Shown: positions 56,544-64,000 of the stretch, one piece after another
Layout: every line of letters begins with the position of its first letter
Numbering within the stretch: position 1 is the first letter of the stretch
The notes under the pieces: generated by a model
Databases searched by the model: none
What the model was told of the DNA's origin: nothing
What the model saw: only the letters and a program-made list of their open reading frames with translations
Translations under genes and position numbers: made by a program
DNA from: Bacteroidetes bacterium GWE2_42_24
Lineage (GTDB): Bacteria; Bacteroidota; Bacteroidia; Bacteroidales; TTA-H9
Length of the DNA: 64,000 nt
Assembly (NCBI GenBank): GCA_001768515.1
Contig: MEOA01000001.1
Span: 310,001 to 374,000 of the forward strand
Direction: 5' to 3'

Positions 56544-57152
56544 ATGCTGGTTATTGGAATTGCCGGTGGATCCGGCTCTGGTAAAACGACAGTTGTCAGG
56601 CGAATTGTAGAAATCCTTCCTCCCAACTCAGTATCAATCATCTCGCAGGATGCATATTATAAAGATAATGGGCATTTGTCTCCCGAAGAACGGGCGAAGA
56701 TTAATTTCGACCATCCTTCGTCTATAGAGTTCAGCCTGATGGCTAAACACCTCGATGAGCTTGCCAGGGGGCATTCCATTGACATGCCGGTATATAGTTA
56801 TCTTACATGTGCCAGGCAGACCGAAACCATTCCTGTTGAGCCCAGAAAAGTGATTATCGTCGAGGGAATTCTCATCATGACCGATCCCTGTATCAGGAGC
56901 CGGCTTAACATCAAAGTATTTGTAGATGCCGATCCGGATGACCGCCTTACGCGCATCATTCGCAGAGATTTGATAGAGCGTGGCAGAACCTACGATCAGG
57001 TGCTTGATCACTATGAGCAATTTGTTAAGCCGATGCACCTGCAGTTTATTGAGCCATCCAAGCGCTATGCCGACATCATTGTTCCACAGGGCGGAGAGAA
57101 CACTGTGGCCATTGATATTCTTGCCTCACGCATCCACATGAAACTGGGTTGA
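56544..57152 (+). CDS. udk: Uridine kinase
   Basis: A 202-residue P-loop kinase that phosphorylates uridine and cytidine for pyrimidine salvage. Walker A GIAGGSGSGKTT follows the start directly. SQDAYYKD, NFDHPSSIEF and IIVEGILIM are family motifs, and the lid region RDLIERGRT is intact. The following gene starts 2 bases after its stop and shares its transcript. Confidence 0.95.
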   Translation: MLVIGIAGGSGSGKTTVVRRIVEILPPNSVSIISQDAYYKDNGHLSPEERAKINFDHPSSIEFSLMAKHLDELARGHSIDMPVYSYLTCARQTETIPVEPRKVIIVEGILIMTDPCIRSRLNIKVFVDADPDDRLTRIIRRDLIERGRTYDQVLDHYEQFVKPMHLQFIEPSKRYADIIVPQGGENTVAIDILASRIHMKLG

Positions 57153-57154
57153 TC

Positions 57155-58111
57155 ATGAGGGGCTGGTGGTATTTGTTTGTCATGGTGCTGCTGGTTATTT
57201 CATGTACCAAAGATGAAGTCGTGCAGATGGATGCTGCCGTCAGCACAGTATTGCCGGGCCAGTGGCTCAGTGGCCTCGACTTTAACAGTCAGGGAATAGG
57301 TCTCACCTGCGGAGGTATTCCAAACGAACATGGACGAGTTCTTCGGACTACCGATAATGGAAAGACCTGGCAGGTGGTTCTTTCGCATTCTACCAAGTGT
57401 TTTTACTTCGTGCGTTTTGTAAACGATACGCTGGTGTATGCCGGTGGTGATTATGTTGAACTCTGGCGATCAACCGACGCTGGCATAAACTGGCAAGTCG
57501 TCGATCTGGGAAGCAATGTTCCTACCAATGAATTCGATCGCCCTGCTTTTCGTGACATGGCTTGTATGGGCTACCGTCTCGTCATGGTTGGGGGTGACTA
57601 TGCGAAGAAGGGGGTTTGTTATGTGTGTAATGACTTCGGTTACACATGGTATTTTACGCAGATGGATCACCAGATAGCAGGTGTTGCCTTGAATGCCATA
57701 GGATCGGCGTTTATTGCAGGGTGGGGTTATGCTGCCACAATCGGACCCTTTTCAGCCGAACCAGTACAACTCGATTTGCGGGGCGATTTCTATACCTCGG
57801 TAGTTTTCTCGGATGAAAACACTGTCTGGATGACTGGCTATTCGGGAACTATTTACCGATCAGATGACCTGGGAGCCTCCTGGATCAAAGCCTTTCACTC
57901 AGGCCAATGCAAGTTTAATTCGATCGCATCGGTGAATGGAGTATTGTATGCCACTTCTGACAACGGACTGATAGCCCGGTGTAAGCTTACCGACCGCTCG
58001 TGGTCGCTTCTTCAATTACCTGTAAAAGAGAGAATTCTAAGGCTCAGCCCAAACCATATTGGTGGGTTAACGGCCACCACATCTGAAGGAAAATTCATTT
58101 CCGGATTCTGA
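57155..58111 (+). CDS. Ycf48/BNR-like lipoprotein
   Basis: About 318 residues from ATG 57155 (a TTG at 57149 overlaps the udk stop). The signal VMVLLVISCTKDEV carries a lipobox with Cys at about residue 17. Repeated Asp-box-like units (RTTDNGKTW, RSTDAGINW, VCNDFGYTW, YRSDDLGAS) indicate a beta-propeller of the Ycf48/BNR type. In photosynthetic organisms Ycf48 assists photosystem II assembly, which cannot apply here; the role is unknown. It is co-transcribed with udk. Confidence 0.8.
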   Translation: MRGWWYLFVMVLLVISCTKDEVVQMDAAVSTVLPGQWLSGLDFNSQGIGLTCGGIPNEHGRVLRTTDNGKTWQVVLSHSTKCFYFVRFVNDTLVYAGGDYVELWRSTDAGINWQVVDLGSNVPTNEFDRPAFRDMACMGYRLVMVGGDYAKKGVCYVCNDFGYTWYFTQMDHQIAGVALNAIGSAFIAGWGYAATIGPFSAEPVQLDLRGDFYTSVVFSDENTVWMTGYSGTIYRSDDLGASWIKAFHSGQCKFNSIASVNGVLYATSDNGLIARCKLTDRSWSLLQLPVKERILRLSPNHIGGLTATTSEGKFISGF

Positions 58112-58165
58112 TTCAGGAATGACTGCGGCTTGCTCGTACAGATATAGCAGCCAGCAGTCAACCTC

Positions 58166-60463
58166 TCAACGAGTATCAAATGTTGCATCGTATGTTGGCC
58201 TTGGTGTATTCCTGTTCTGGCCTTCATCGGTACTGTGAGTGATCTGAATGGCATCATCGGGGATTTGGAACCTTGTCATCAGGTATTGTCTGACAGTTAT
58301 GTCACGTGCCTGATTAATCCGTGCAATCTCGGCATCGGCAATGGGTATTCCCCCGATCACTTTCATACATTTTTCGGGCAAGGCGATAGCCGGGCTGGTA
58401 ATGCCAGTCGAAAAGGTTAACCATGACTGGAATCGGGTGTCGTTGACCGACAAATCTGATAAATTGAGTTTCGCGGCTGCGACCCTGACAGATGAATCGG
58501 AACTCTGTTGCAAATCATGGTTCCATTTCAATAAAGCCTTCCGAACGGCAATCTCGTCACGCTCAAGGCTCAGATTGTTGCGGAAGAGCAGTTTGAGAAT
58601 TAAATCGGGCTTTTCCTTTAAAACCTTACCTATGGCATCAAGGTTTTGCCTTTGAGCCCTCGTCACCGAATCCTGTAGCGGGTCAAATTCGATCATCTTT
58701 AAGTCATCCGGATTTCCCCCAAAGGTTTTAGAAAGAAAATCCCAGGGGGCGGTAACAGCCTTCACCAACAGGTTACCAATGACCTTCAGCACGGCTCTTC
58801 CCCAACGGTAATTCGGATCGTTAAGACTTCCGTCGATTGGAATTTCCAGATCAATGTTCCCATGCCTGTCGCGCAGAATAGCCACGGCAAGTTTTACAGG
58901 AATGTTAATGGCTGAGTCGCTCTTTATTTTATCGCCCACTTTTATTTGTTTAATGATCAGCCTGTTGTTGCTGTTTAATTTTCCTGCTTTCACCGAAAGG
59001 GTATTGGTAAAACTAATATCACCGCGCCAGAAAGGATGGGCTACATAATATCTGGTGTACGGATTGAAAATGCTCATCGTTAAGCTATTGATGGCCAGCT
59101 TAAGATCGAAATCCCTGTAATTTTTATTATCCACGGCAAGATGCGCAGTAACATTGCCATACCTGTTCATTAAGGTGTTGATGTCAAATTTGACCGATTG
59201 GCTGGCATCATTGAAACTGGCTGTCTGCGCATTAAAATTTTGAAAAAGCACCGAAAACTGTTCGTTTGTGAGAAAATCATTGTAAACAATGGTGCCGTTC
59301 TCGATGGCAAATTTCTTCATTCCATACTCGTTTTTTGAGTACTGCTCCGCGATCTGCCCTATCATCGCCGCCATCATGATAAAGGGATTGGCGTATTCCA
59401 TCATTGTTCCTTCTGCACCCGCGAGCTTTGCAGACTGACCGACCTGTTGCGTCGGTTGCCTCATCAAATCTGTCAGGTTATTTCCCTTTCGGGTGAGGGT
59501 AACCAGGAGGTAGGGCTCCTTAAGTAATACGTTGTTGAACCGGTATAGATTGCTGGCCGTGTTTACGGAATCAATTTCTATTGAAAAACTTTTCCAGCCG
59601 AGTTGCTTCTCCTCTTCACTATCCGTCAAAACAAACTGATCGAAGGCAACATTTCCCCTTATGGCAATGGCCGTTGGTGTATTTGAATTGCCCTTAATTT
59701 CCATTTTTACTGTGAAAAGACCATCAGCACGGGTAGCGTTAAGGAATTCTGCCAGATAGGGGAATAATGGTGCAGTGCTCACTGTATCGGCTTTAATCTT
59801 CAAGCCGTAATCAGCCGTCAACTGGTTGTATTCCATTACCGCCGTAACGAATCCTTTTTGCCCAATCTTAGCAGATGTTGTGAGTTTGATCAGGGGCTCA
59901 TTCCATGCCAGTCTCTGAATTAACAGATACCCGTCTGACAGTGCAAGTTGAGTAGATGGATATTTATTGTTGTAAAACAGCCGGATGTTACGTACCGATA
60001 TTTTCCCGGTTGAATAATGGACCGTATCAGTTGAAGCGGGATGGGCTGACGTATCGGGTGCCAGAAATTTTGCCAGCAGATCGTCAAAATTGAAATGATC
60101 ACCATGCTGGGCGATATGCGCTACCAATGTATCAATGCCGATTGTATCAACCCTATAGTCGCCGGACAATGCTTTTCGGAGGCTAAGCCTGACGGTCATA
60201 TCACCAGCATAGACGAAAGTATCTGCCTGATTGGGTTCCATCATGCGTAATCCTTCAACGGTGACCTTTCCATTCAGTAAACCAATGTGGATGTCACGCA
60301 GCATCACCTGCCGCCCGGTGAAATCGGGTGAATACTTCTCGATGCCCCAGTGCGCGATGGGGGAGATGAAGAATAATAAAAACAAAAAGAGCAGGACCAG
60401 GAATCCGGCAATCGAGATAAGTGCGCTTACGAGGCATCCGGCTTTGCGAATCAGGCGTAACAT
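58166..60463 (-). CDS. DUF748/AsmA-like envelope protein
   Basis: A 765-residue protein with one N-terminal transmembrane segment (about 10-35) and a long, mostly beta periplasmic body. The layout and motifs such as GNITVEG/ KVTVEGLRMMEP and LDLKLAINSLTMSIFNPY resemble DUF748, now grouped with AsmA-like bridge proteins thought to carry lipids between membranes. The C-terminal part (RAQRQNLDAIGKVLKEKPDLILKLLFR) is OmpA-like in flavour. It is transcribed from the TACTTTTG element at 60510-60517, divergently from leuS. Confidence 0.75.
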   Translation of the reverse strand: MLRLIRKAGCLVSALISIAGFLVLLFLFLLFFISPIAHWGIEKYSPDFTGRQVMLRDIHIGLLNGKVTVEGLRMMEPNQADTFVYAGDMTVRLSLRKALSGDYRVDTIGIDTLVAHIAQHGDHFNFDDLLAKFLAPDTSAHPASTDTVHYSTGKISVRNIRLFYNNKYPSTQLALSDGYLLIQRLAWNEPLIKLTTSAKIGQKGFVTAVMEYNQLTADYGLKIKADTVSTAPLFPYLAEFLNATRADGLFTVKMEIKGNSNTPTAIAIRGNVAFDQFVLTDSEEEKQLGWKSFSIEIDSVNTASNLYRFNNVLLKEPYLLVTLTRKGNNLTDLMRQPTQQVGQSAKLAGAEGTMMEYANPFIMMAAMIGQIAEQYSKNEYGMKKFAIENGTIVYNDFLTNEQFSVLFQNFNAQTASFNDASQSVKFDINTLMNRYGNVTAHLAVDNKNYRDFDLKLAINSLTMSIFNPYTRYYVAHPFWRGDISFTNTLSVKAGKLNSNNRLIIKQIKVGDKIKSDSAINIPVKLAVAILRDRHGNIDLEIPIDGSLNDPNYRWGRAVLKVIGNLLVKAVTAPWDFLSKTFGGNPDDLKMIEFDPLQDSVTRAQRQNLDAIGKVLKEKPDLILKLLFRNNLSLERDEIAVRKALLKWNHDLQQSSDSSVRVAAAKLNLSDLSVNDTRFQSWLTFSTGITSPAIALPEKCMKVIGGIPIADAEIARINQARDITVRQYLMTRFQIPDDAIQITHSTDEGQNRNTPRPTYDATFDTR

Positions 60464-60509
60464 GGTTTATTAATTTGTATAAGAAAGTCTTAAAAGGGCG
60501 ACACCCATG

Positions 60510-60517
60510 CAAAAGTA
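60510..60517 (-). promoter_or_regulatory. -7 element for the DUF748 gene
   Basis: CAAAAGTA reads TACTTTTG on the minus strand, matching TAnnTTTG, about 47 bases upstream of the ATG at 60463. Confidence 0.5.
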
Positions 60518-60552
60518 GTACAAATTGACTTATCGCTGGTTCGTGTGCTATC

Positions 60553-60582
60553 TTGTGATTTGCCCCTCTTTTGCTACCTTTG
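60553..60582 (+). promoter_or_regulatory. -33/-7 promoter for leuS
   Basis: TTG at 60553-60555, a 19-base spacer and TACCTTTG at 60575-60582. ATG 60605 follows after 22 bases, supporting it over the GTG at 60545, which lies upstream of the promoter. Confidence 0.65.
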
Positions 60583-60604
60583 CGCCGATTATATAAATTT
60601 ACTG

Positions 60605-63385
60605 ATGGACTACAATTTCAGAGAGATAGAGCCTAAGTGGCAGCGCCGGTGGAGCGAAGATAAGACCTTCAGGGCCGACAACCAGTCGTCGAAACCCAAG
60701 TATTATGTACTCGACATGTTTCCTTATCCTTCGGGCGCCGGACTTCATGTAGGTCATCCGCTGGGCTATATCGCCAGTGATATTGTCAGTCGTTATAAAC
60801 GTCTGCAGGGATTCAATGTATTGCATCCCATGGGCTACGATGCCTACGGCCTTCCCGCCGAACAATATGCTATCCAGACAGGAACCCATCCTGAAATCAC
60901 CACCGCAAAAAACATCGGGCGCTACCGCGAGCAGATGGATAAAATCGGATTCTCGTTCGACTGGGAACGCGAAGTACGTACTTGTGATCCCTTCTATTAC
61001 AAATGGACGCAATGGACCTTTATCCAATTGTTCAATCATTGGTATGACAAATCAACCAATAAGGCTGAACCTGTTGCTGCGCTGATCAAATATTTCGAAA
61101 GCAATGGAAGCATTGGAAGCAACGCCGCCTCTGATGCACATGATCCTTTCACTGCTGCTGAATGGATGGCCATGACCGAAAAGCAACAACAGGAGATTTT
61201 GATGAACTACCGGATTGCCTACCTCAGCGATTCATGGGTAAACTGGTGTGTCGAACTGGGTACTGTACTCGCCAACGATGAGGTGAGCAATGGATTATCC
61301 GTTCGCGGAGGTTATCCTGTTGAACGCAAACTGATGCGCCAATGGTCACTACGTATCTCTGCCTATGCCCAACGACTTCTCGATGGACTCGAAACCGTTG
61401 AATGGAGCGACTCACTGAAAGAGATACAAAAGAACTGGATAGGTAGGAGCGAAGGTTGCGAAGTCAGTTTTGCCATCAGCGGACTCAATGAAAATCTCAA
61501 AGTCTTCACCACCCGCCCTGACACCCTCTTCGGCGTTACCTTCATGGTGCTGGCGCCCGAACATGACCTTGTTGGTTCGCTTACAAAAGACAAATACAGG
61601 GAGGCTGTAGAAAGTTACCTCGCCTGGACCAAAAACCGTTCAGAGCGTGAACGCATGACCGAAGTGAAACAGGTTAGTGGCCAGTTTACCGGATCGTATG
61701 CAGTAAATCCGCTCACCGGACAAGAGATACCAATTTACATAGCCGATTATGTGCTTACCGGCTATGGGACAGGAGCCATCATGGCAGTGCCCGGCCACGA
61801 TAGCCGCGATTTTGCGTTTGCCCGCCATTTCAACCTGCCCATCGTGCAGGTGGTCTGCCGTCAGGGCGAAGAAACCTCTGATCCAGCCACATGGCTTGAG
61901 TCGTACGATTCGAAGGAAGGGATTCTGGTCAATTCCGGTTTCATTTCCGGAATGCAGGTAAAAGAAGCCATGCGGGCCACCATCGATCACATCGAAACAA
62001 TGGGTCTGGGACGCGGAACCATCAATTTCCGTCTGCGTGATGCTATTTTCAGTCGTCAGCGTTACTGGGGAGAGCCTTTCCCTGTATACTACAAGGACGG
62101 CATGCCTTACATGTTGCCCGAAAATGAATTGCCGTTGAGGCTTCCTGATGTGAACGCCTACCTTCCCACTGCTTCAGGCGAACCACCGCTGGCCAGAGCT
62201 GAGAACTGGACCTATAACGGATACCCGTTAGAGACCAACACCATGCCCGGATTTGCCGGTTCAAGCGGATACTACCTTCGCTATATGGATGCTGCCAATC
62301 CCGGCGCCTACTTCTCAAAAGAGGCCGTCAACTACTGGCGTAGCGTCGATCTTTATATCGGCGGAGCAGAGCATGCCACAGGTCATCTTATTTATGCCCG
62401 CTTCTGGAATAAATTTCTGTATGATATAGGGATGGCTGTTGAGCAGGAACCCTTCAGGAAACTCATCAATCAGGGAATGATTCAGGGTAGGTCGAGTTTC
62501 GTTTACCGCTTGACGGGAACCAACAAGTTTGTTTCTTTTGGTTTAAAGGATAGGTATGATGTTCAGGAAATTCATGTTGACATAAGCATCGTTGACAATG
62601 ATATACTCGACACCGAAAAGTTCCGCAGGTGGCGGCCCGATCTGTCTGATGCCGAATTCATTCTTGAGGATGGTAAATATCACTGCGGCCATGAGGTGGA
62701 GAAGATGTCAAAATCGCTCTACAACGTTCAGAATCCCGATGATCTGGTAGAACGTTATGGTGCCGATACCCTCCGCCTGTACGAAATGTTTCTTGGCCCG
62801 CTGGAGCAGGCGAAGCCTTGGGATACCAAGGGAATTGAAGGAACCTTCCGATTCATCAGAAAGTTTTGGAAACTATTCCACGACCGCGACAACAACTTTC
62901 TGGTAAGCGATGAACCTGCCACCGATGCAGAACTCAAAACCCTTCATAAGACCATTAAAAAGGTTCAGGAGGACACAGAACGGTTCTCGTTCAATACCTG
63001 TGTAGCAAGTTTCATGATCTGTGCCAATGAACTCACCGATCTGAAATGCAATAAACGGTGCGTACTTGAGCCACTGGTAGCCTTGCTTTCACCTTTTGCC
63101 CCCCATATCGCCGAAGAGCTATGGTCACTGCTGGGGAACAATGGAAGTGTAAGCTTCGCGGGGTTTCCATCATTCGATGAGAAATACCTGGTTGAAAGCA
63201 TCTTCGAATACCCTGTCAGCTTTAATGGAAAGATGCGGTTCACCATGGCCTTGCCAATCGACCTGCCTGCCGCCGGAATCGAAAAGGCCGTTCTGGCCAA
63301 CGAAAAGACGCTAAAATATCTTGAGGGGAAACAACCCCGGAAGATGATCGTTGTACCCGGAAAAATCGTGAATATCGTGCTCTAG
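60605..63385 (+). CDS. leuS: Leucyl-tRNA synthetase
   Basis: A 926-residue class I synthetase. The HIGH-like motif is in [15 protein letters not shown], the KMSKS motif in [37 protein letters not shown], and an editing (CP1) domain lies between ([38 protein letters not shown]). The start is set by the promoter at 60575. The protein looks complete, ending at IVNIVL. It is monocistronic and divergent from the DUF748 gene. Confidence 0.96.
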   Translation: MDYNFREIEPKWQRRWSEDKTFRADNQSSKPKYYVLDMFPYPSGAGLHVGHPLGYIASDIVSRYKRLQGFNVLHPMGYDAYGLPAEQYAIQTGTHPEITTAKNIGRYREQMDKIGFSFDWEREVRTCDPFYYKWTQWTFIQLFNHWYDKSTNKAEPVAALIKYFESNGSIGSNAASDAHDPFTAAEWMAMTEKQQQEILMNYRIAYLSDSWVNWCVELGTVLANDEVSNGLSVRGGYPVERKLMRQWSLRISAYAQRLLDGLETVEWSDSLKEIQKNWIGRSEGCEVSFAISGLNENLKVFTTRPDTLFGVTFMVLAPEHDLVGSLTKDKYREAVESYLAWTKNRSERERMTEVKQVSGQFTGSYAVNPLTGQEIPIYIADYVLTGYGTGAIMAVPGHDSRDFAFARHFNLPIVQVVCRQGEETSDPATWLESYDSKEGILVNSGFISGMQVKEAMRATIDHIETMGLGRGTINFRLRDAIFSRQRYWGEPFPVYYKDGMPYMLPENELPLRLPDVNAYLPTASGEPPLARAENWTYNGYPLETNTMPGFAGSSGYYLRYMDAANPGAYFSKEAVNYWRSVDLYIGGAEHATGHLIYARFWNKFLYDIGMAVEQEPFRKLINQGMIQGRSSFVYRLTGTNKFVSFGLKDRYDVQEIHVDISIVDNDILDTEKFRRWRPDLSDAEFILEDGKYHCGHEVEKMSKSLYNVQNPDDLVERYGADTLRLYEMFLGPLEQAKPWDTKGIEGTFRFIRKFWKLFHDRDNNFLVSDEPATDAELKTLHKTIKKVQEDTERFSFNTCVASFMICANELTDLKCNKRCVLEPLVALLSPFAPHIAEELWSLLGNNGSVSFAGFPSFDEKYLVESIFEYPVSFNGKMRFTMALPIDLPAAGIEKAVLANEKTLKYLEGKQPRKMIVVPGKIVNIVL

Positions 63386-63428
63386 GCGGTGTACTGGTGA
63401 TCTCTCTTCACCACCAGCAAATAAATAA

Positions 63429-63473
63429 ATGGGCGAAACGCCGAAGCATAATCGCGTTCGGGGTTTCGCCCAT
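63429..63473 (+). terminator. Probable terminator after leuS
   Basis: A long stem (ATGGGCGAAACGCCGAA pairing with TTCGGGGTTTCGCCCAT, one mismatch) with an 11-nt loop lies 44 bases after the stop. The T-tract is poor, so the assignment is moderate. Confidence 0.5.
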
Positions 63474-63895
63474 GATTTGTTATACCCGTGCCTCCTGATC
63501 AGTGCAAATTATTCGAAGGATCTTTCGCGGGGTGTTGCATGGGATGGTTATGCTATTGGCAGGCTTTATTTTGATCGACCCGATGCGCATATAATTCTCT
63601 GCGTATCAATCTGCCAACTCTACCCTGATCGCTGCGCCCTGATGGCATAGCGTTGCGAAAATGCATATCCGGCATCCTGAGAAGCCCGTGGCTAAGTTCC
63701 ACTCTTACTTTGGTACCATCATAAAAAATAGCGAAACCTAAATACCTGGCTTAAATACGTCCTGATTATTATGCTCTGTTATCCTGCCAATTAACCTAAA
63801 AATAGTTTACGTAAAACTTCAAATATTCTGACTTAGACCAATGATTGTGTTTGTCCGGTGAGATATTATAATACTTATACAATTCGTTATTCTGT
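63474..63895. other. Intergenic region without a recognised gene
   Basis: About 420 bases between the leuS hairpin and the next promoter. No family-like frame, RNA or repeat was seen. Confidence 0.5.
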
Positions 63896-63903
63896 TACCT
63901 TTG
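63896..63903 (+). promoter_or_regulatory. -7 element for the last gene
   Basis: TACCTTTG matches TAnnTTTG, 50 bases before ATG 63954. Confidence 0.55.
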
Positions 63904-63953
63904 CGGGCTGAAACATCAATATACCTTGAACCTGAAATTAATCAGTAAAGAGC

Positions 63954-64000
63954 ATGATTCAGGAAATTTTCCCTCACCGCTTCAATAATCAATATCGCCC
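63954..64000 (+). CDS. Start of a gene, possibly NAD+ diphosphatase (NudC-like), cut by window edge
   Basis: Only 15 codons are visible (MIQEIFPHRFNNQYR). The opening resembles the N-terminus of Bacteroidota NudC-type NAD+ diphosphatases, but so short a stretch is weak evidence. The TACCTTTG promoter upstream supports a real gene start. Confidence 0.35.
   Translation, partial: MIQEIFPHRFNNQYR

Noticed and set aside
63429-63650. Small ORF after leuS
   Set aside because: It overlaps the leuS terminator hairpin and matches no family.

Overview
The window looks like chromosomal DNA of a Bacteroidota bacterium, probably of the order Bacteroidales or close to it. Three kinds of evidence support this. 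First, at least seventeen start regions carry the TAnnTTTG -7 promoter element typical of the phylum. Second, several secreted proteins end in a type IX secretion (T9SS) sorting domain. Third, the gene content is typical of the phylum: a Porphyromonas-type peptidylarginine deiminase, DPP IV, a DUF4837 lipoprotein, choice-of-anchor L and PKD surface proteins, and a sodium-pumping methylmalonyl-CoA decarboxylase operon. No phage, insertion sequence or CRISPR array was seen.

Layout. 1-5.6 kb (minus strand): a giant BNR/sialidase-like T9SS cargo, cut by the window edge, downstream of a secreted PPAD-like arginine deiminase. 5.7-11.4 kb (plus): a small PAS protein, a LysM lytic transglycosylase, a DUF4837 lipoprotein and a DPP IV-type peptidase, then tRNA-Thr(CGT). 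11.5-14.9 kb: nadA (minus) and rpiB-lutB (plus) diverge from a 0.5 kb gap packed with DnaA-box-like 9-mers, a candidate replication origin. 14.9-16.5 kb is gene-poor and holds an orphan tandem promoter. 16.6-24.4 kb: the Prc protease, two tandem choice-of-anchor L proteins and an EF-G. 24.5-31 kb: an SDR protein, a small cysteine protein, arsC, preTA and a divergent uracil permease. 31.1-37.7 kb: an ECF sigma factor, a membrane-anchored beta-barrel protein that could be its regulator, and two PKD-repeat T9SS proteins. 38-41.6 kb: dxs and tandem TauE/SafE permeases. 42.7-48.9 kb: dnaX, mlaE-mlaF-cvpA, and a queD/endonuclease I/MntP-like cluster. 49.3-56.4 kb: rluB with a repetitive N-terminal tail, then mce-mmdA-(lamin-tail OadG)-mmdC-mmdB. 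56.5-64 kb: udk, a Ycf48-like lipoprotein, a DUF748/AsmA-like protein, leuS, and the start of a further gene.

Taken together, the genes suggest an anaerobic peptide and organic-acid user. Secreted deiminase and DPP IV act on peptides, PreTA-UraA handles pyrimidines, LutB suggests lactate oxidation, and the Na+-pumping decarboxylase links methylmalonyl-CoA and propionyl-CoA to ion motive force. The observations most worth following are the PPAD homologue with all specificity residues kept, the sigma/barrel/PKD module, the candidate oriC, the paired anchor-L proteins without a sorting domain, and the lamin-tail/OadG fusion.
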